Notes under the pieces: model-generated
Databases searched by the model: none
What the model was told of the DNA's origin: nothing
The model's input: the letters and a program-made list of their open reading frames with translations, nothing else
Assembly: GCA_963770995.1 (NCBI GenBank)
Contig: CAVYRS010000001.1
Location: 3,472,001 to 3,536,000, forward strand
From: CAVSWN01 sp963770995
GTDB taxonomy: Bacteria; Acidobacteriota; Vicinamibacteria; Vicinamibacterales; CAVVIG01
Reading direction: 5' to 3'
DNA: 64,000 nucleotides
Shown: positions 55,929 to 64,000 of the stretch, piece after piece
Position numbering within the stretch: the stretch's first letter is position 1
How the letters are laid out: each line of letters starts with the position of its first letter
Translations under genes and position numbers: made by a program

Positions 55929-58545
55929 ATGCATCCGCGCGTCTTCTCGATGGCGGCCGGCCTGGTCGTCGCCGGCGCAATCGGCGCACTTCTGAGCGCG
56001 CAATCCCCAGCCGCTGAGCAACAATCCTCGATTTCGTTCGAAAAAGACGTCCAACCCATCCTCGAGAAGAGCTGCCTGTCGTGCCATGGCGAGGCGATGC
56101 AGTCCGGCAAGTTCGACCTGCGAACGCGCGACAGCGCGTTGAAAGGAGGCGCCCGCGGGTCGGACATCGTCCCCGGCGTTGCCGCCGCCAGCCGCCTGTA
56201 CCGGCGAGTTGCCGGGCTCGAGCGGCCGGCCATGCCGGCGCAGGCCGAGCCGCTGCCGGCCGAACAGATTGCGGCGATCAAGCAATGGATCGACGAAGGC
56301 GCGGCATGGGGATCCACAGCGACGCTCACGTCGACCGCCTTGGAACACCGGGCGATTACGCCGGAAGAACGGAACTACTGGGCGTTCAAGCTGCCGGTGA
56401 AGGCATCGCTGCCCGTCGTCGACGACAAAAGCCTCACCAACCCGGTCGATCGATTTCTTGAAGCCGCGCGGCGCGCGCGCGGGTTGACAGCTGCCCCGCG
56501 CGCCGATTCCTACACGCTTGTCCGGCGTGCCTACCTCGATCTGCTCGGGTTGCCGCCGACGCCGGCGCAGGTGGACGCCTTTGTCTCGGATCGATCGCCG
56601 AACGCGTGGGAGCGTCTCATCGACACGCTGCTGGCGTCGCCGCACTACGGCGAGCGCTACGGCCGTATGTGGCTCGACGTGGCGCGCTACGCCGACTCCG
56701 CGGGTTTCGAATACGACATGCATCGGCCGAATGCGTGGCGGTACCGCGACTACGTGATCAAGGCGTTCAACGAGGACAAGCCGTACGACCGGTTCCTGAT
56801 CGAGCAGATTGCCGGCGACGAGATGGACGGCAAGACCAACGACACGCTCGTTGCGACCGGCTTTCTGCGCATGGGTCCGCGCGTGTTGTTTCGCGAGAAG
56901 GACAACCCGGAGCGCCGCTACGATTACCTCGACGAGATCATCGGGACGATCGGGAAGGGCACGCTCGGCCTGACCGTCAACTGCGCGCGCTGCCATCATC
57001 ACAAGTTCGATCCGATTTCGCAGAAGGACTACTACGCGATCGAGGCGTCGATTTTCGGCTACGTCGAGACCGAAGTGCCGCTCGCGCCCAAAGCCGAGGC
57101 CGACGCGTATCTGGCGAAGAACGCCGAGATCGACGGAAAGGTCGCAGAGCTGAGATCGCAGGTCGAGCGCATCGAGCGGCCCTACCGCGACACGCTGCAG
57201 CTCGAGCGCATCAAGCGGCAGTTTCCCGATCACATCGTGCAGGTCATCCTCAAGCCCGAAGCCGAACGCACGGCGGGCGACGCGTTGCTCGCGGCCCAGG
57301 TGCTGAAAGCCGCCAGTGTGCCGGCGGCGCAAGTGGATCGCGTCCTGGCGCCGGCGGATGCAGCGGCGAAGAAGGATCGGACGGCGCGGATCGCGGCGCT
57401 GGAGAAGGAGCGGCCGGCGCCGCTACCGATGGCCGAGATCGCGACCGACGGCGACTACCGTTCGTCGCCGCTCGGCGAGGGCGACGACACGGTGAGTTGT
57501 CCCAAGTGCCGCATCCCGGTGCCTGGCGCCGGTCCGTACGTGCACACAGGCCCCGGCCGTTACGAAGTGCCGCCGTCGTACTTCCTCATCCGAGGCGACG
57601 TCGAGAGCCGCGGATCGCAGATGAAGCCGGGCTTCATCGAGGTCATCACATTCGGAAATCCACCGACGGAAATTCCGCGGCCCGACGGCCACACGTCGGG
57701 GCGCCGGCTCGCGCTGGCGCAGTGGATCGCGTCGCCGCAGAACTCGATGACCGCGCGCGTCATTGTCAATCGGTTGTGGCAGAAACACTTCGGCCGCGGC
57801 ATCGTCGCCACGCTCGAGAACCTCGGAAAGATGGGCGACCGGCCGACGCATCAGGATCTGCTGGATTGGATGGCCGTCGAGCTCATGGCGAATCGATGGA
57901 GCCTGAAGCAGATCAACAAGCTGATGATGACGTCGTCCGCCTACCAGATGGCGTCGGCGTTCGACGATGCGGCGGCCGCGAAGGCGGATCCGGTGAACCT
58001 GTATCTTGTGGCGCTTCCGGCCGCAGCGCCTAGACGCCGAGATCGTGCGCGACAGCATGCTGGCCGCCGGCGGCAATATCAACCTCGAAGTCGGCGGCGA
58101 GCCGATGTTTCCGCATCTCCCGAAGGACATCCTGGCCGGCCAGTATCGCGGCAAGTGGGTGAACACGCCGGAAGGGCCGGCGGCGTGGCGTCGCGGCGTG
58201 TATGTGTACCGGCGGCGGTCGCTTCCGTATCCGATGTTCGATACCTTCGATCATCCCGACATGAACGTCACGGCGGGCGCGCGCCATGTGTCCACGGTTC
58301 CAACGCAGGCGCTCACGTTGCTGAACAACCCATTCGTCCTATCCCAGGCGGATCACCTCGCGACACGAGTGAAGCAGGAAGCGAGCGATCCTGAGTCGCA
58401 GGTGAAAGCCGCGTACCGCATCGCGTTGGCGCGGCCGGCGACGGCCGCGGAAATCAGGATCGGCGCAGATTTGCTCACGCGGCAATCGCTCGCGTCGTTC
58501 GCGCACGTTGTCCTCAACCTCGATGAATTTCTCTACATGAGGTGA
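55929..58545 (+). pseudogene. DUF1549/DUF1553 protein with N-terminal cytochrome-c-like domain, one frameshift
   Basis: ATG at 55929, signal peptide FSMAAGLVVAGAIGALLSAQ. Planctomycete-type cytochrome domain (PSCyt1): ILEKSCLSCHGEAMQSGKFDLRT with one CxxCH haem site. DUF1549: DRFLEAARRARG, LLGLPPTPAQVDAFVSD, RYGRMWLDVARYADSAGFEYDMHRPNAWRYRDYVI. DUF1553 C-domain: GRRLALAQWIASPQNSMTARVIVNRLWQKHFGRGIV. A single extra T near 58007 moves the frame; WRFRPQRLDAEIVRDSMLAAGG through the end continues in another frame, and the total of 2617 bases is 3n+1. Likely a sequence error. It always pairs with DUF1501, as here. Confidence 0.88.
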
Positions 58546-58548
58546 GGC

Positions 58549-60040
58549 ATGTCGCACCGCTGCAGTAGGAATTTCTGGGATCGGCGCGAATTTCTCTTCC
58601 GCTCGGGCGGCGGCATCAGCGGCCTCGCGCTCGCGTATTTGCTCGATCGTCAGGGCATCTTGTCGGCGGAAGTGGCGGCGCAAAACGGCGCGGACGCATG
58701 CGCCGCTGCGGCCATCGGCGTGAATCCTTATGCGCCGAAGGCGCCGCACTTCAAACCTCGCGCAACCGCCGTGATTTCGTTGTTCATGGGTGGCGGGTGG
58801 AGCCAGGTCGACACGTTCGATCCAAAGCCGGCCCTGGCCAAGTACGCCGGCCAGCCGATCGACGGCAAAGTCGAGGGCGACGTGATCGTGCGGCAAGGCT
58901 ACCCGGGCCCGTTGATGCCGAGCCCCTTCTCGTTCAAGAAGTACGGGCAGAGCGGCATCGAAGTGTCGGAGCTGTTTCCGCATCTGAGCCAGCACGTCGA
59001 CGGGATCGCGTTTCTTCGCTCGGTGTACGGCCGCTCGAACGACCACGTGCAGGGCACGTACGAAATGCAGACCGGCCAGATCAATCTGGGCTTCCCGAGC
59101 GTCGGATCGTGGGTGACGTACGGCCTTGGATCGAACGCGTCGAGCCTGCCGGCGTACGTGGTCATGACCGACGCGCGCGGCGGCCCGCTCGGCGGCCCGA
59201 ACGACTGGAGCTCGGGGTTCATCCCGGCCGCGTATCAGGGCACTCTCTTTCGATCCACCGGAGATCCCATCGTCGACTTGAAGCCGCCGGCCGGCCTGAC
59301 CCATGAGGATCAGCGTGCGCGGCTCGACACGCTCGCGAAGCTGAACGAGCTCGACATGCAGAAGTTTCCCGGCAACAGCGAACTGGCGGCGCGAATCTCG
59401 TCGTACGAGCTCGCCTACCGCATGCAGGGCTGCGCCCCGAGCGTCGTCGACGTGGCGAGCGAATCCGACGCGACCAAGGCGCTCTACGGCCTCAACGAAA
59501 AAGTCAGCGAGCCGTTCGGCCGCCAGTGCCTGATGGCGCGCCGGCTCGTCGAGCACGGCGTGCGCTTCGTTCAGATTTTCGCGGGCGGTGTGGGCAACCA
59601 GAACGCCGACACGTGGGACGCGCACGATGACATCAAGACCAACCACACCCAGCACGCCGCGGAAACAGACCGGCCGATGGCCGGGCTGCTGACGGATCTC
59701 AAAGCGCGCGGTCTGCTCGATACGACGCTGGTCATCATGCATTCGGAGTTCGGCCGCATGCCGATCTCACAGCGCGGCGTGGGCCGCGATCACAATCCCA
59801 GGTGCGCAGACCGTGTTGATGGCCGGCGCCGGCATCAAGGGCGGCCAGGTGATCGGGTCGACCGACGAATTCGGCTACAAAGCGATGGAACAGCCGATCT
59901 CCTACCACGACCTGCACGCGACGATGTTGCACCTGCTGGGGCTGGATCACACCAAGCTGACATTCCGGTTCAACGGCCGCGACATGCGGTTGACGGACGT
60001 CTACGGCACGCTGATTCCGCAGATCGCATCGGCGCCATGA
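58549..60040 (+). pseudogene. DUF1501 (sulfatase-like) protein, Tat-type N-terminus, one frameshift
   Basis: ATG at 58549, three bases after the previous stop. RREFLFRSGGGISGLALAYLL is a twin-arginine-like signal. Body: VISLFMGGGWSQVDTFDPKPAL, FSFKKYGQSGIEVSELFPHL, FLRSVYGRSNDHVQGTYEMQTG, FAGGVGNQNADTWDAHDD and MHSEFGRMPISQRGVGRDHNP. One extra base near 59800 shifts the frame; AQTVLMAGAGIKGGQVIGST through LIPQIASAP finishes the protein at 60040. An alkaline-phosphatase-superfamily fold. The pair with the cytochrome-like DUF1553 protein suggests periplasmic breakdown of a polymer or sulfated substrate, unproven. Confidence 0.88.
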
Positions 60041-60144
60041 TCGCTGCCGTTCTCGTGTCGAACGAGGCGTCGCCGTCCGACGCGGCGGTGGCCGCCCGAA
60101 CCGCGCTGCGCACTGCGCTGAAGGAACTCTTCTAACCGGGCCCG

Positions 60145-60660
60145 TTACTTGTCGGGCTGAAACGATGCGAGCAGCTGCTCGAATTTCTGCTGGTTCGCGG
60201 CAATCGTTTTCACTGGGCCCGTGAACTTGATGAAGACGTTCCCGCCGGGCCCTTCGACGATGGCGCCCAGAAGCCGGTAGCCCGAGACGGTCTGCGGTGC
60301 GCTCGCGGTCGGGCCGCCCATGCCCGAGTAGTCGCCCGAGGCATCAACGGTAGTGATTGCCAAACCACGGACCGTCCGTTTCGCAACCACCGCTGGCGCT
60401 CCACCGCTGAACTGGCCCTTCCAGCGCGCCACATTCGCGTCGATGCTGCCGCCCTGGCCGACACCAAAGAAGTAGACGGCGCACTCCGCGCCGGTCTTGT
60501 CACCTGACGCGGGGCTGATCGCATACGTCGCGGCCCGCATCGGTCTGGGCTCTTGACTGGTCCATCCGGGCGGCGCCGTCCACCTCACGCCGGCAGCGGA
60601 TTCGGCAAGCAGGCTGATTGAAGCCAGGCCCAGCAACAGCAGACAGAGGAACGTGCGCAT
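60145..60660 (-). CDS. Secreted protein of unknown function
   Basis: 171 residues from the ATG at 60660, chosen because the signal peptide RTFLCLLLLGLASISLLAESAAG starts there. The mature part opens VRWTAPPGWTSQEPRPMRAATYAI and contains GAECAVYFFGVGQGGSIDANVARWKGQF, later AIVEGPGGNVFIKFTGPVKT, a pattern recurring in secreted bacterial proteins without a known role. Ends with a helix NQQKFEQLLASFQPDK. Convergent with the DUF1501 gene. Confidence 0.75.
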   Translation of the reverse strand: MRTFLCLLLLGLASISLLAESAAGVRWTAPPGWTSQEPRPMRAATYAISPASGDKTGAECAVYFFGVGQGGSIDANVARWKGQFSGGAPAVVAKRTVRGLAITTVDASGDYSGMGGPTASAPQTVSGYRLLGAIVEGPGGNVFIKFTGPVKTIAANQQKFEQLLASFQPDK

Positions 60661-60759
60661 GGCAAGAGTATAGCGGCCGATACGGAGGCCTCGCCATTCG
60701 GAGCGAAGGCGGAGCCTGCCGCGCCGAAGCAAGTCCTGTGATGTACGCTTGCGAAGGCG

Positions 60760-60849
60760 GGAGGGATGGCCGAGTGGTCGATGGCGGTGGTCTTGAAAAC
60801 CACTGAACCGGAAACGGTTCCGGGGGTTCGAATCCCTCTCCCTCCGCCA
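60760..60849 (+). tRNA. tRNA-Ser (anticodon UGA), CCA encoded
   Basis: 90 bases. Acceptor GGAGGGA pairs with TCCCTCC, discriminator G, encoded CCA at 60847-60849. The anticodon loop CTTGAAAA gives UGA. The long variable arm (CCGGAAACGG region) is typical of class II tRNA-Ser. T arm GGGGGTTCGAATCCCTC. Decodes UCA/UCG-type codons. Confidence 0.97.
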
Positions 60850-61235
60850 ACCCCAACGGTAGTCCGGCGTGTTGCGGAAACCGCCACTCTCCGAACACGA
60901 AGGCAGGCGAACGCTCGGAAGCGGCTTGAGGTGGCTTTTCGGCCTTTGAGGTCACAGTCTGTGACTCCAAACGTCCGCATTGCTGCAGTGGTCCGTTCCC
61001 TGAGATTCCGCGAACGCATCAAGTAGCGTGCGCTGAGCGGCAGCTGGCTGCGGATTCTCCCCAACGAGCGGCGTCGGTCTTCTTCCAAGAACCGACAGTG
61101 TGTCGGTGTGGCCAATTAGCCACGCGATGCACAACAGGTTTTGAAAATCGGCTCCGGAGTTTCGCGAAATATTCGGGAATTGCGGCCATCGCCGTGCGGC
61201 GCGCGAATTGCACAACTCTAGTGCAGGAGCGCGGG
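60850..61235. other. Non-coding stretch after tRNA-Ser, nothing recognised
   Basis: 386 bases with no supported gene, lower in GC near 61120-61190. No duplicated tRNA 3' end, integrase or att repeat was seen. An AGGAG (61224-61228) at the end serves the next small gene. Confidence 0.4.
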
Positions 61236-61472
61236 ATGGGGTATACGCACCACATGGTTGCCGAGAACAGCCGGATCACGGTCTACGAGCGAACCGACGA
61301 GGGACTCTTTGGGTTGGGAATCCTTGCGACCCGCCGCAAGGACTACGTCGTTGTAAACAACCACACTGGAGCAGCGGCCTGGGGCAGGACCGTCGGCGAT
61401 GCTCGCGCCAATCTCGAGCAGTTTGAAGGTAGGAACGAAGTAAAGCTCTGGCCCGAGATTACTGCAGCCTGA
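61236..61472 (+). CDS. Small unknown protein
   Basis: 78 residues from an ATG eight bases after AGGAG. MGYTHHMVAENSRITVYERT, then LGILATRRKDYVVVNNHTGAAAWGRTVGDARANLEQF. Reads as a compact alpha/beta domain with a strand-rich N-terminal half and a helix at the end. No signal peptide. Isolated between the tRNA and a convergent gene. I do not recognise a family; coding status is supported by the ribosome site and composition only. Confidence 0.5.
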   Translation: MGYTHHMVAENSRITVYERTDEGLFGLGILATRRKDYVVVNNHTGAAAWGRTVGDARANLEQFEGRNEVKLWPEITAA

Positions 61473-61570
61473 CGCGCGACTTCAGCAGCGACGCTTTGAT
61501 CGTTGCGTCGATCCACCTCGTCACATCGCGCTTCACGGCTTGCAGATGTGCGAGAAAACTTGAAGACACC

Positions 61571-62692
61571 CTACTTGGTCGCGACGAAGAACTGAATGAA
61601 CCGCGGTGAGAATGTTTCCGGGTCCGGTGTCAATCCGGGCGCGATCCGGCGGCATTCGCGGACGTTCGCCTCAGCCTCCCGCCGCAATGTTTGATCGCGT
61701 TCGTTGTCGAGCGCGTACAGCGCGTACGATGCGGCAGCCTTGAACAATCCGAGCTGCGTTGCGAATCGACTTGGCGGGTACTTCAACCGAGCCAACGCGG
61801 CGGCGGCGGCGGCATAGCCTCCGGTGAAATAGGGTCTTGTCGCGGCGACCAATTCAGCAGTCACGCGGGTAACAGCGGCTGCCGCCAGCCTGCGCGTCTC
61901 TTGGACGCCTGAGAGTGCGAGCTGCGCCTGGCGGCCCGCTTCGCGGAGATCTGACGGGTTCCCGCGTTGACCGCTCTCCAGTAGTCGAGTCGCCTCGTCG
62001 AGCGCCTTTCGCGCGGCGGCCTCGCGGCGAGCCAGGTTCGGATCGATCTGCCGTAACGCGGCGATGTCGACGAGGTTCTCCACTCCCCGGAGTTCTCCGG
62101 ATGCCTGTTCGATGTCCTGCTGGGCCGAACGGATCGGGCCGGAAAGGTCGGGTACCGGAACAGAGGTCGTCGCACGGACCGTGGACGTCGCCGGAGCCGT
62201 GCTGGTCGCAGGGACGATGCTGGTCGTCGGTGGAATCGTCGTCGTCGATGCCATTGTGGTACTTGTGGGCAATGAACTCGTCGCTCGTGCGACTTGCGTT
62301 CGCGCCAGCGCCGTTCGTCGAAGATCCTGCAGTTTGGCGTAATGGCCGGCGCTCCTCTTCACGGCGCCGATTTGATCAGCCGCATTGAAGGCCTCTACGG
62401 CACCCTGGAAATCGTTCATTTCGAAGCGCGACATGCCCAAGAAGTATTGCGGCAAATACGGTTCGAAGATCATTCCGTATCGTCGAACCGACTGGCCGGT
62501 GTCGGGCTGCTGCTGCGCCGCAGCTTGCATCAGGCGCGCGGCTTCGGCCCAGCGCTTCTGATCGATCGCGGTCATTCCCGCCCTGAAGGTGTCGACGTAG
62601 GACTGTGCCGAGACTCGAGCGAGACACGCCAGGACGACCGCCGCCGTCACGACGACTCGTCGCCGGAAACGCGGGTGGCCTTCGCCTACCAC
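61571..62692 (-). CDS. Secreted TPR-like protein with Thr/Ser/Pro-rich linker
   Basis: 373 residues, GTG start overlapping the upstream stop by 7 bases. Signal peptide VVVTAAVVLACLARVSAQ. Helical N-domain (AAQQQPDTGQSVRRYGMIFEPYLPQYFLGM, FQGAVEAFNAADQIG), then a linker of TST/PAT repeats (residues ~138-180: TSTTMASTTTIPPTTSIVPA and on), then a helical C-domain (LRQIDPNLARREAAARKALDEATRLL). It ends RFIQFFVATK. Probably in one operon with the upstream partial gene. Function unknown; the linker likely spaces two periplasmic domains. Confidence 0.75.
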   Translation of the reverse strand: MVGEGHPRFRRRVVVTAAVVLACLARVSAQSYVDTFRAGMTAIDQKRWAEAARLMQAAAQQQPDTGQSVRRYGMIFEPYLPQYFLGMSRFEMNDFQGAVEAFNAADQIGAVKRSAGHYAKLQDLRRTALARTQVARATSSLPTSTTMASTTTIPPTTSIVPATSTAPATSTVRATTSVPVPDLSGPIRSAQQDIEQASGELRGVENLVDIAALRQIDPNLARREAAARKALDEATRLLESGQRGNPSDLREAGRQAQLALSGVQETRRLAAAAVTRVTAELVAATRPYFTGGYAAAAAALARLKYPPSRFATQLGLFKAAASYALYALDNERDQTLRREAEANVRECRRIAPGLTPDPETFSPRFIQFFVATK

Positions 62693-64000
62693 CCCAACCT
62701 CCGAAAGTACTCGGCAGCTTCGATGGCCCCAAAGTCGGCGGCGGGAGGATGGGTGACACCCGATGGCGTAACACGAAGGCGGAGCGTCTTCGTCGAGCCG
62801 TGGCGCAAGGTGACGTCGTACTCTCCGGCGGCGAGCGACAGCGACAGCGGAGTGTAGGCATTCGCGGGTAGCGGCTGAGCGGTACCCTTGTCATCGACGA
62901 TCGAAACGACCTCGGCCCACGGCAGCGCGTCAAGAATCAACGAGCCCGAGGCCACAGCCGTCGTCGTACCGGTCTGCGGTTCGGGCCGCGCGATCGGCCA
63001 CACAATGGCGACCACGAGCAGGGCCACCGCCGCGCCAAGCGCGACCAGACTCTTGACGCGGGATTGAGGCACGGCACCGGACTTCGCCGCCACTCTGGGC
63101 GGTGGAGCGGTTGGTGCCGGCGACGGCGCAGCTCTTGGGGGCACGACCGAACCCTCGCTTGTGCCGGTCGCTGGCTGGTCGGCCATCTGGCTCCGCAACC
63201 GTTCCCGGGCGGCTGCTTCCTCGCGGCGCGCGGCGTCCCGCGCCTCGGCGCGGATCCGGCCGAGCGCGGCACTCGCGACGCTTCGCAGGTGGAGCGCCGC
63301 TTCGTCAGCCGGCGCCAGCTCGATCAGACGATCGATCAGCACGAGCGCCGCCTCGTGCTGGCCTGCGTCGACCGCGGCGCGTGCGCGCGTCAGGGCATCG
63401 GACCGCTCGCGCAGGCGGACCTGCTGGGCGATCGCGGCCTCGCGCTCGCGCCGTTCGCGCTCGGCGCGGGCGAGCCGTTCCCGTTCCTCGCCCGCGCGCC
63501 GTGCCTCGATCGCGGCGCCGGCCTGCCGCGCGATCTCTCGAGCCTCGACGTTGTGGGGATCCAGTGCCAGCGCGTCACCGGCGGCTCGAAGCGCGGCGTC
63601 CCACGCGAGTTCCGAAGCGTTCTGCCGGGCGGTCTGCACGATCGCATCGGCGCGTTGCCGTTGCTCCTGTGCTGCGCGCTCACGCTCCCGGGCGGCCTCC
63701 GCGTCTTGCTGCAGTCGCGCGGCCCTCGTCGAGAGCGGATCGAGCTGCAGCGCTCGTGCGATCATCGCTTCGGCCGCCATGACGTCGCCGCGTTGCACCA
63801 GCACTTCAGCCTGCTCGAGCATCTCGGCTGCCTGCCTGCGGTCGAGTGCCTCGCGGGCGCGATCCAGCAGCGCGAGTGCGCGCGGCTCGTCGGGATCGAT
63901 GAACGCCGCCTGCTCGCAGGCGGCAATCGCGCCTTCGTAGTCGGCCGCGTCGAACGCCTCGGCCGCCTGCTTCAAATGGGCTTCGATTTGATCGGCGCGC
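62686..64000 (-). CDS. TPR-containing membrane protein, probably the C-terminal part of a Ser/Thr protein kinase (5' end outside window)
   Basis: Open on the minus strand to the window edge; at least 438 residues are visible. TPR-type repeats (FDAADYEGAIAACEQAAFIDPD, LVQRGDVMAAEAMIARALQLDP, ALDLDPHN-like units) with long Arg/Glu-rich coiled stretches (~80-280), a Pro/Ala linker, one membrane helix SLVALGAAVALLVVAIVWPIA, and a small beta domain (SLILDALPWAEVVSIVDDKG, AAGEYDVTLRHGS, TLRLRVTPSG) like a PEGA module. This order (cytosolic TPR, TM, PEGA) is common in acidobacterial transmembrane kinases; the kinase domain, if present, lies beyond the window. Confidence 0.7.
   Translation of the reverse strand, partial: RADQIEAHLKQAAEAFDAADYEGAIAACEQAAFIDPDEPRALALLDRAREALDRRQAAEMLEQAEVLVQRGDVMAAEAMIARALQLDPLSTRAARLQQDAEAARERERAAQEQRQRADAIVQTARQNASELAWDAALRAAGDALALDPHNVEAREIARQAGAAIEARRAGEERERLARAERERREREAAIAQQVRLRERSDALTRARAAVDAGQHEAALVLIDRLIELAPADEAALHLRSVASAALGRIRAEARDAARREEAAARERLRSQMADQPATGTSEGSVVPPRAAPSPAPTAPPPRVAAKSGAVPQSRVKSLVALGAAVALLVVAIVWPIARPEPQTGTTTAVASGSLILDALPWAEVVSIVDDKGTAQPLPANAYTPLSLSLAAGEYDVTLRHGSTKTLRLRVTPSGVTHPPAADFGAIEAAEYFRRLGW

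Noticed and set aside
60850..61235. Integrated element at tRNA-Ser
   Set aside because: No integrase, no repeat of the tRNA 3' end and only 386 bases before the next gene.

Overview
The window is GC-rich bacterial DNA carrying a complete chromosomal replication-origin neighbourhood. Its most likely source is an Acidobacteriota genome of the Vicinamibacteria type. That placement is an inference from the combination of secreted DUF1549/DUF1553 and DUF1501 proteins, a Sec-containing SelD, DUF885 and M50 proteins, and intergenic and intragenic word-like repeats whose translations read as peptides such as FDRLRAG, STGSG, VRLKPDPT and VGSGFSRT. A 16S or marker-gene tree would settle it.

Layout. 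1-2.4 kb: a partial carboxymuconolactone decarboxylase, a lone receiver domain with Glu at the phospho-acceptor position, and two small unknowns. 2.4-10.4 kb (minus strand): dusB, a NusG/UpxY-like factor, a SurA-like foldase, mfd, a NeuB-family synthase and a heptose-phosphate adenylyltransferase. Several of these are broken by single-base frameshifts that look mostly like sequence errors. 10.4-12.5 kb: a Wzt/Wzm polysaccharide exporter. 12.5-17.8 kb: the F1 part of ATP synthase (atpH-A-G-D-C) without the F0 genes. 17.8-18.9 kb: selD, read through an in-frame TGA followed by a SECIS-like hairpin. 18.9-28 kb: parB, parA, a parS site, rsmG, mnmG, mnmE, jag, yidC, yidD, rnpA, rpmH. 28.1-36.2 kb (plus strand): dnaA with DnaA-box clusters on both sides (oriC), dnaN, gyrB, gyrA; recF is absent. 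36.3-43.7 kb (minus): pcrA/uvrD, glmS, glmU, a TPR protein, rsmI. 43.8-60 kb: DUF885 protein, FmdB-type zinc ribbon, galU, serS, a CAP-domain protein, a Tat-exported DsrE-like protein with a tandem-duplicated secreted partner, DinB, periplasmic and outer-membrane proteins, an M50 metalloprotease pair, and the DUF1549/DUF1553-DUF1501 pair. 60-64 kb: a secreted protein, tRNA-Ser(UGA), a small unknown, and two TPR proteins running off the edge.

How it works together: genes diverge from dnaA, as expected for leading-strand bias at oriC. The parABS genes and site give origin segregation. rnpA-yidD-yidC-jag and mnmE-mnmG-rsmG are the conserved origin-linked RNA-maturation and membrane-insertion block. 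glmS, glmU, galU, neuB, the heptose adenylyltransferase and wzm/wzt supply and export surface polysaccharide.

The most unusual property is a set of dispersed hairpin repeats. Each is made of short tandem words (for example CACGAAA, GGACCAA, GAATCCC, TCAGCCA, GTCCGGCTTTAGCC) arranged as facing inverted arms. They sit in a large share of gene-gene junctions and are also spliced in frame into Mfd, PcrA, MnmE, GlmU and YidD.
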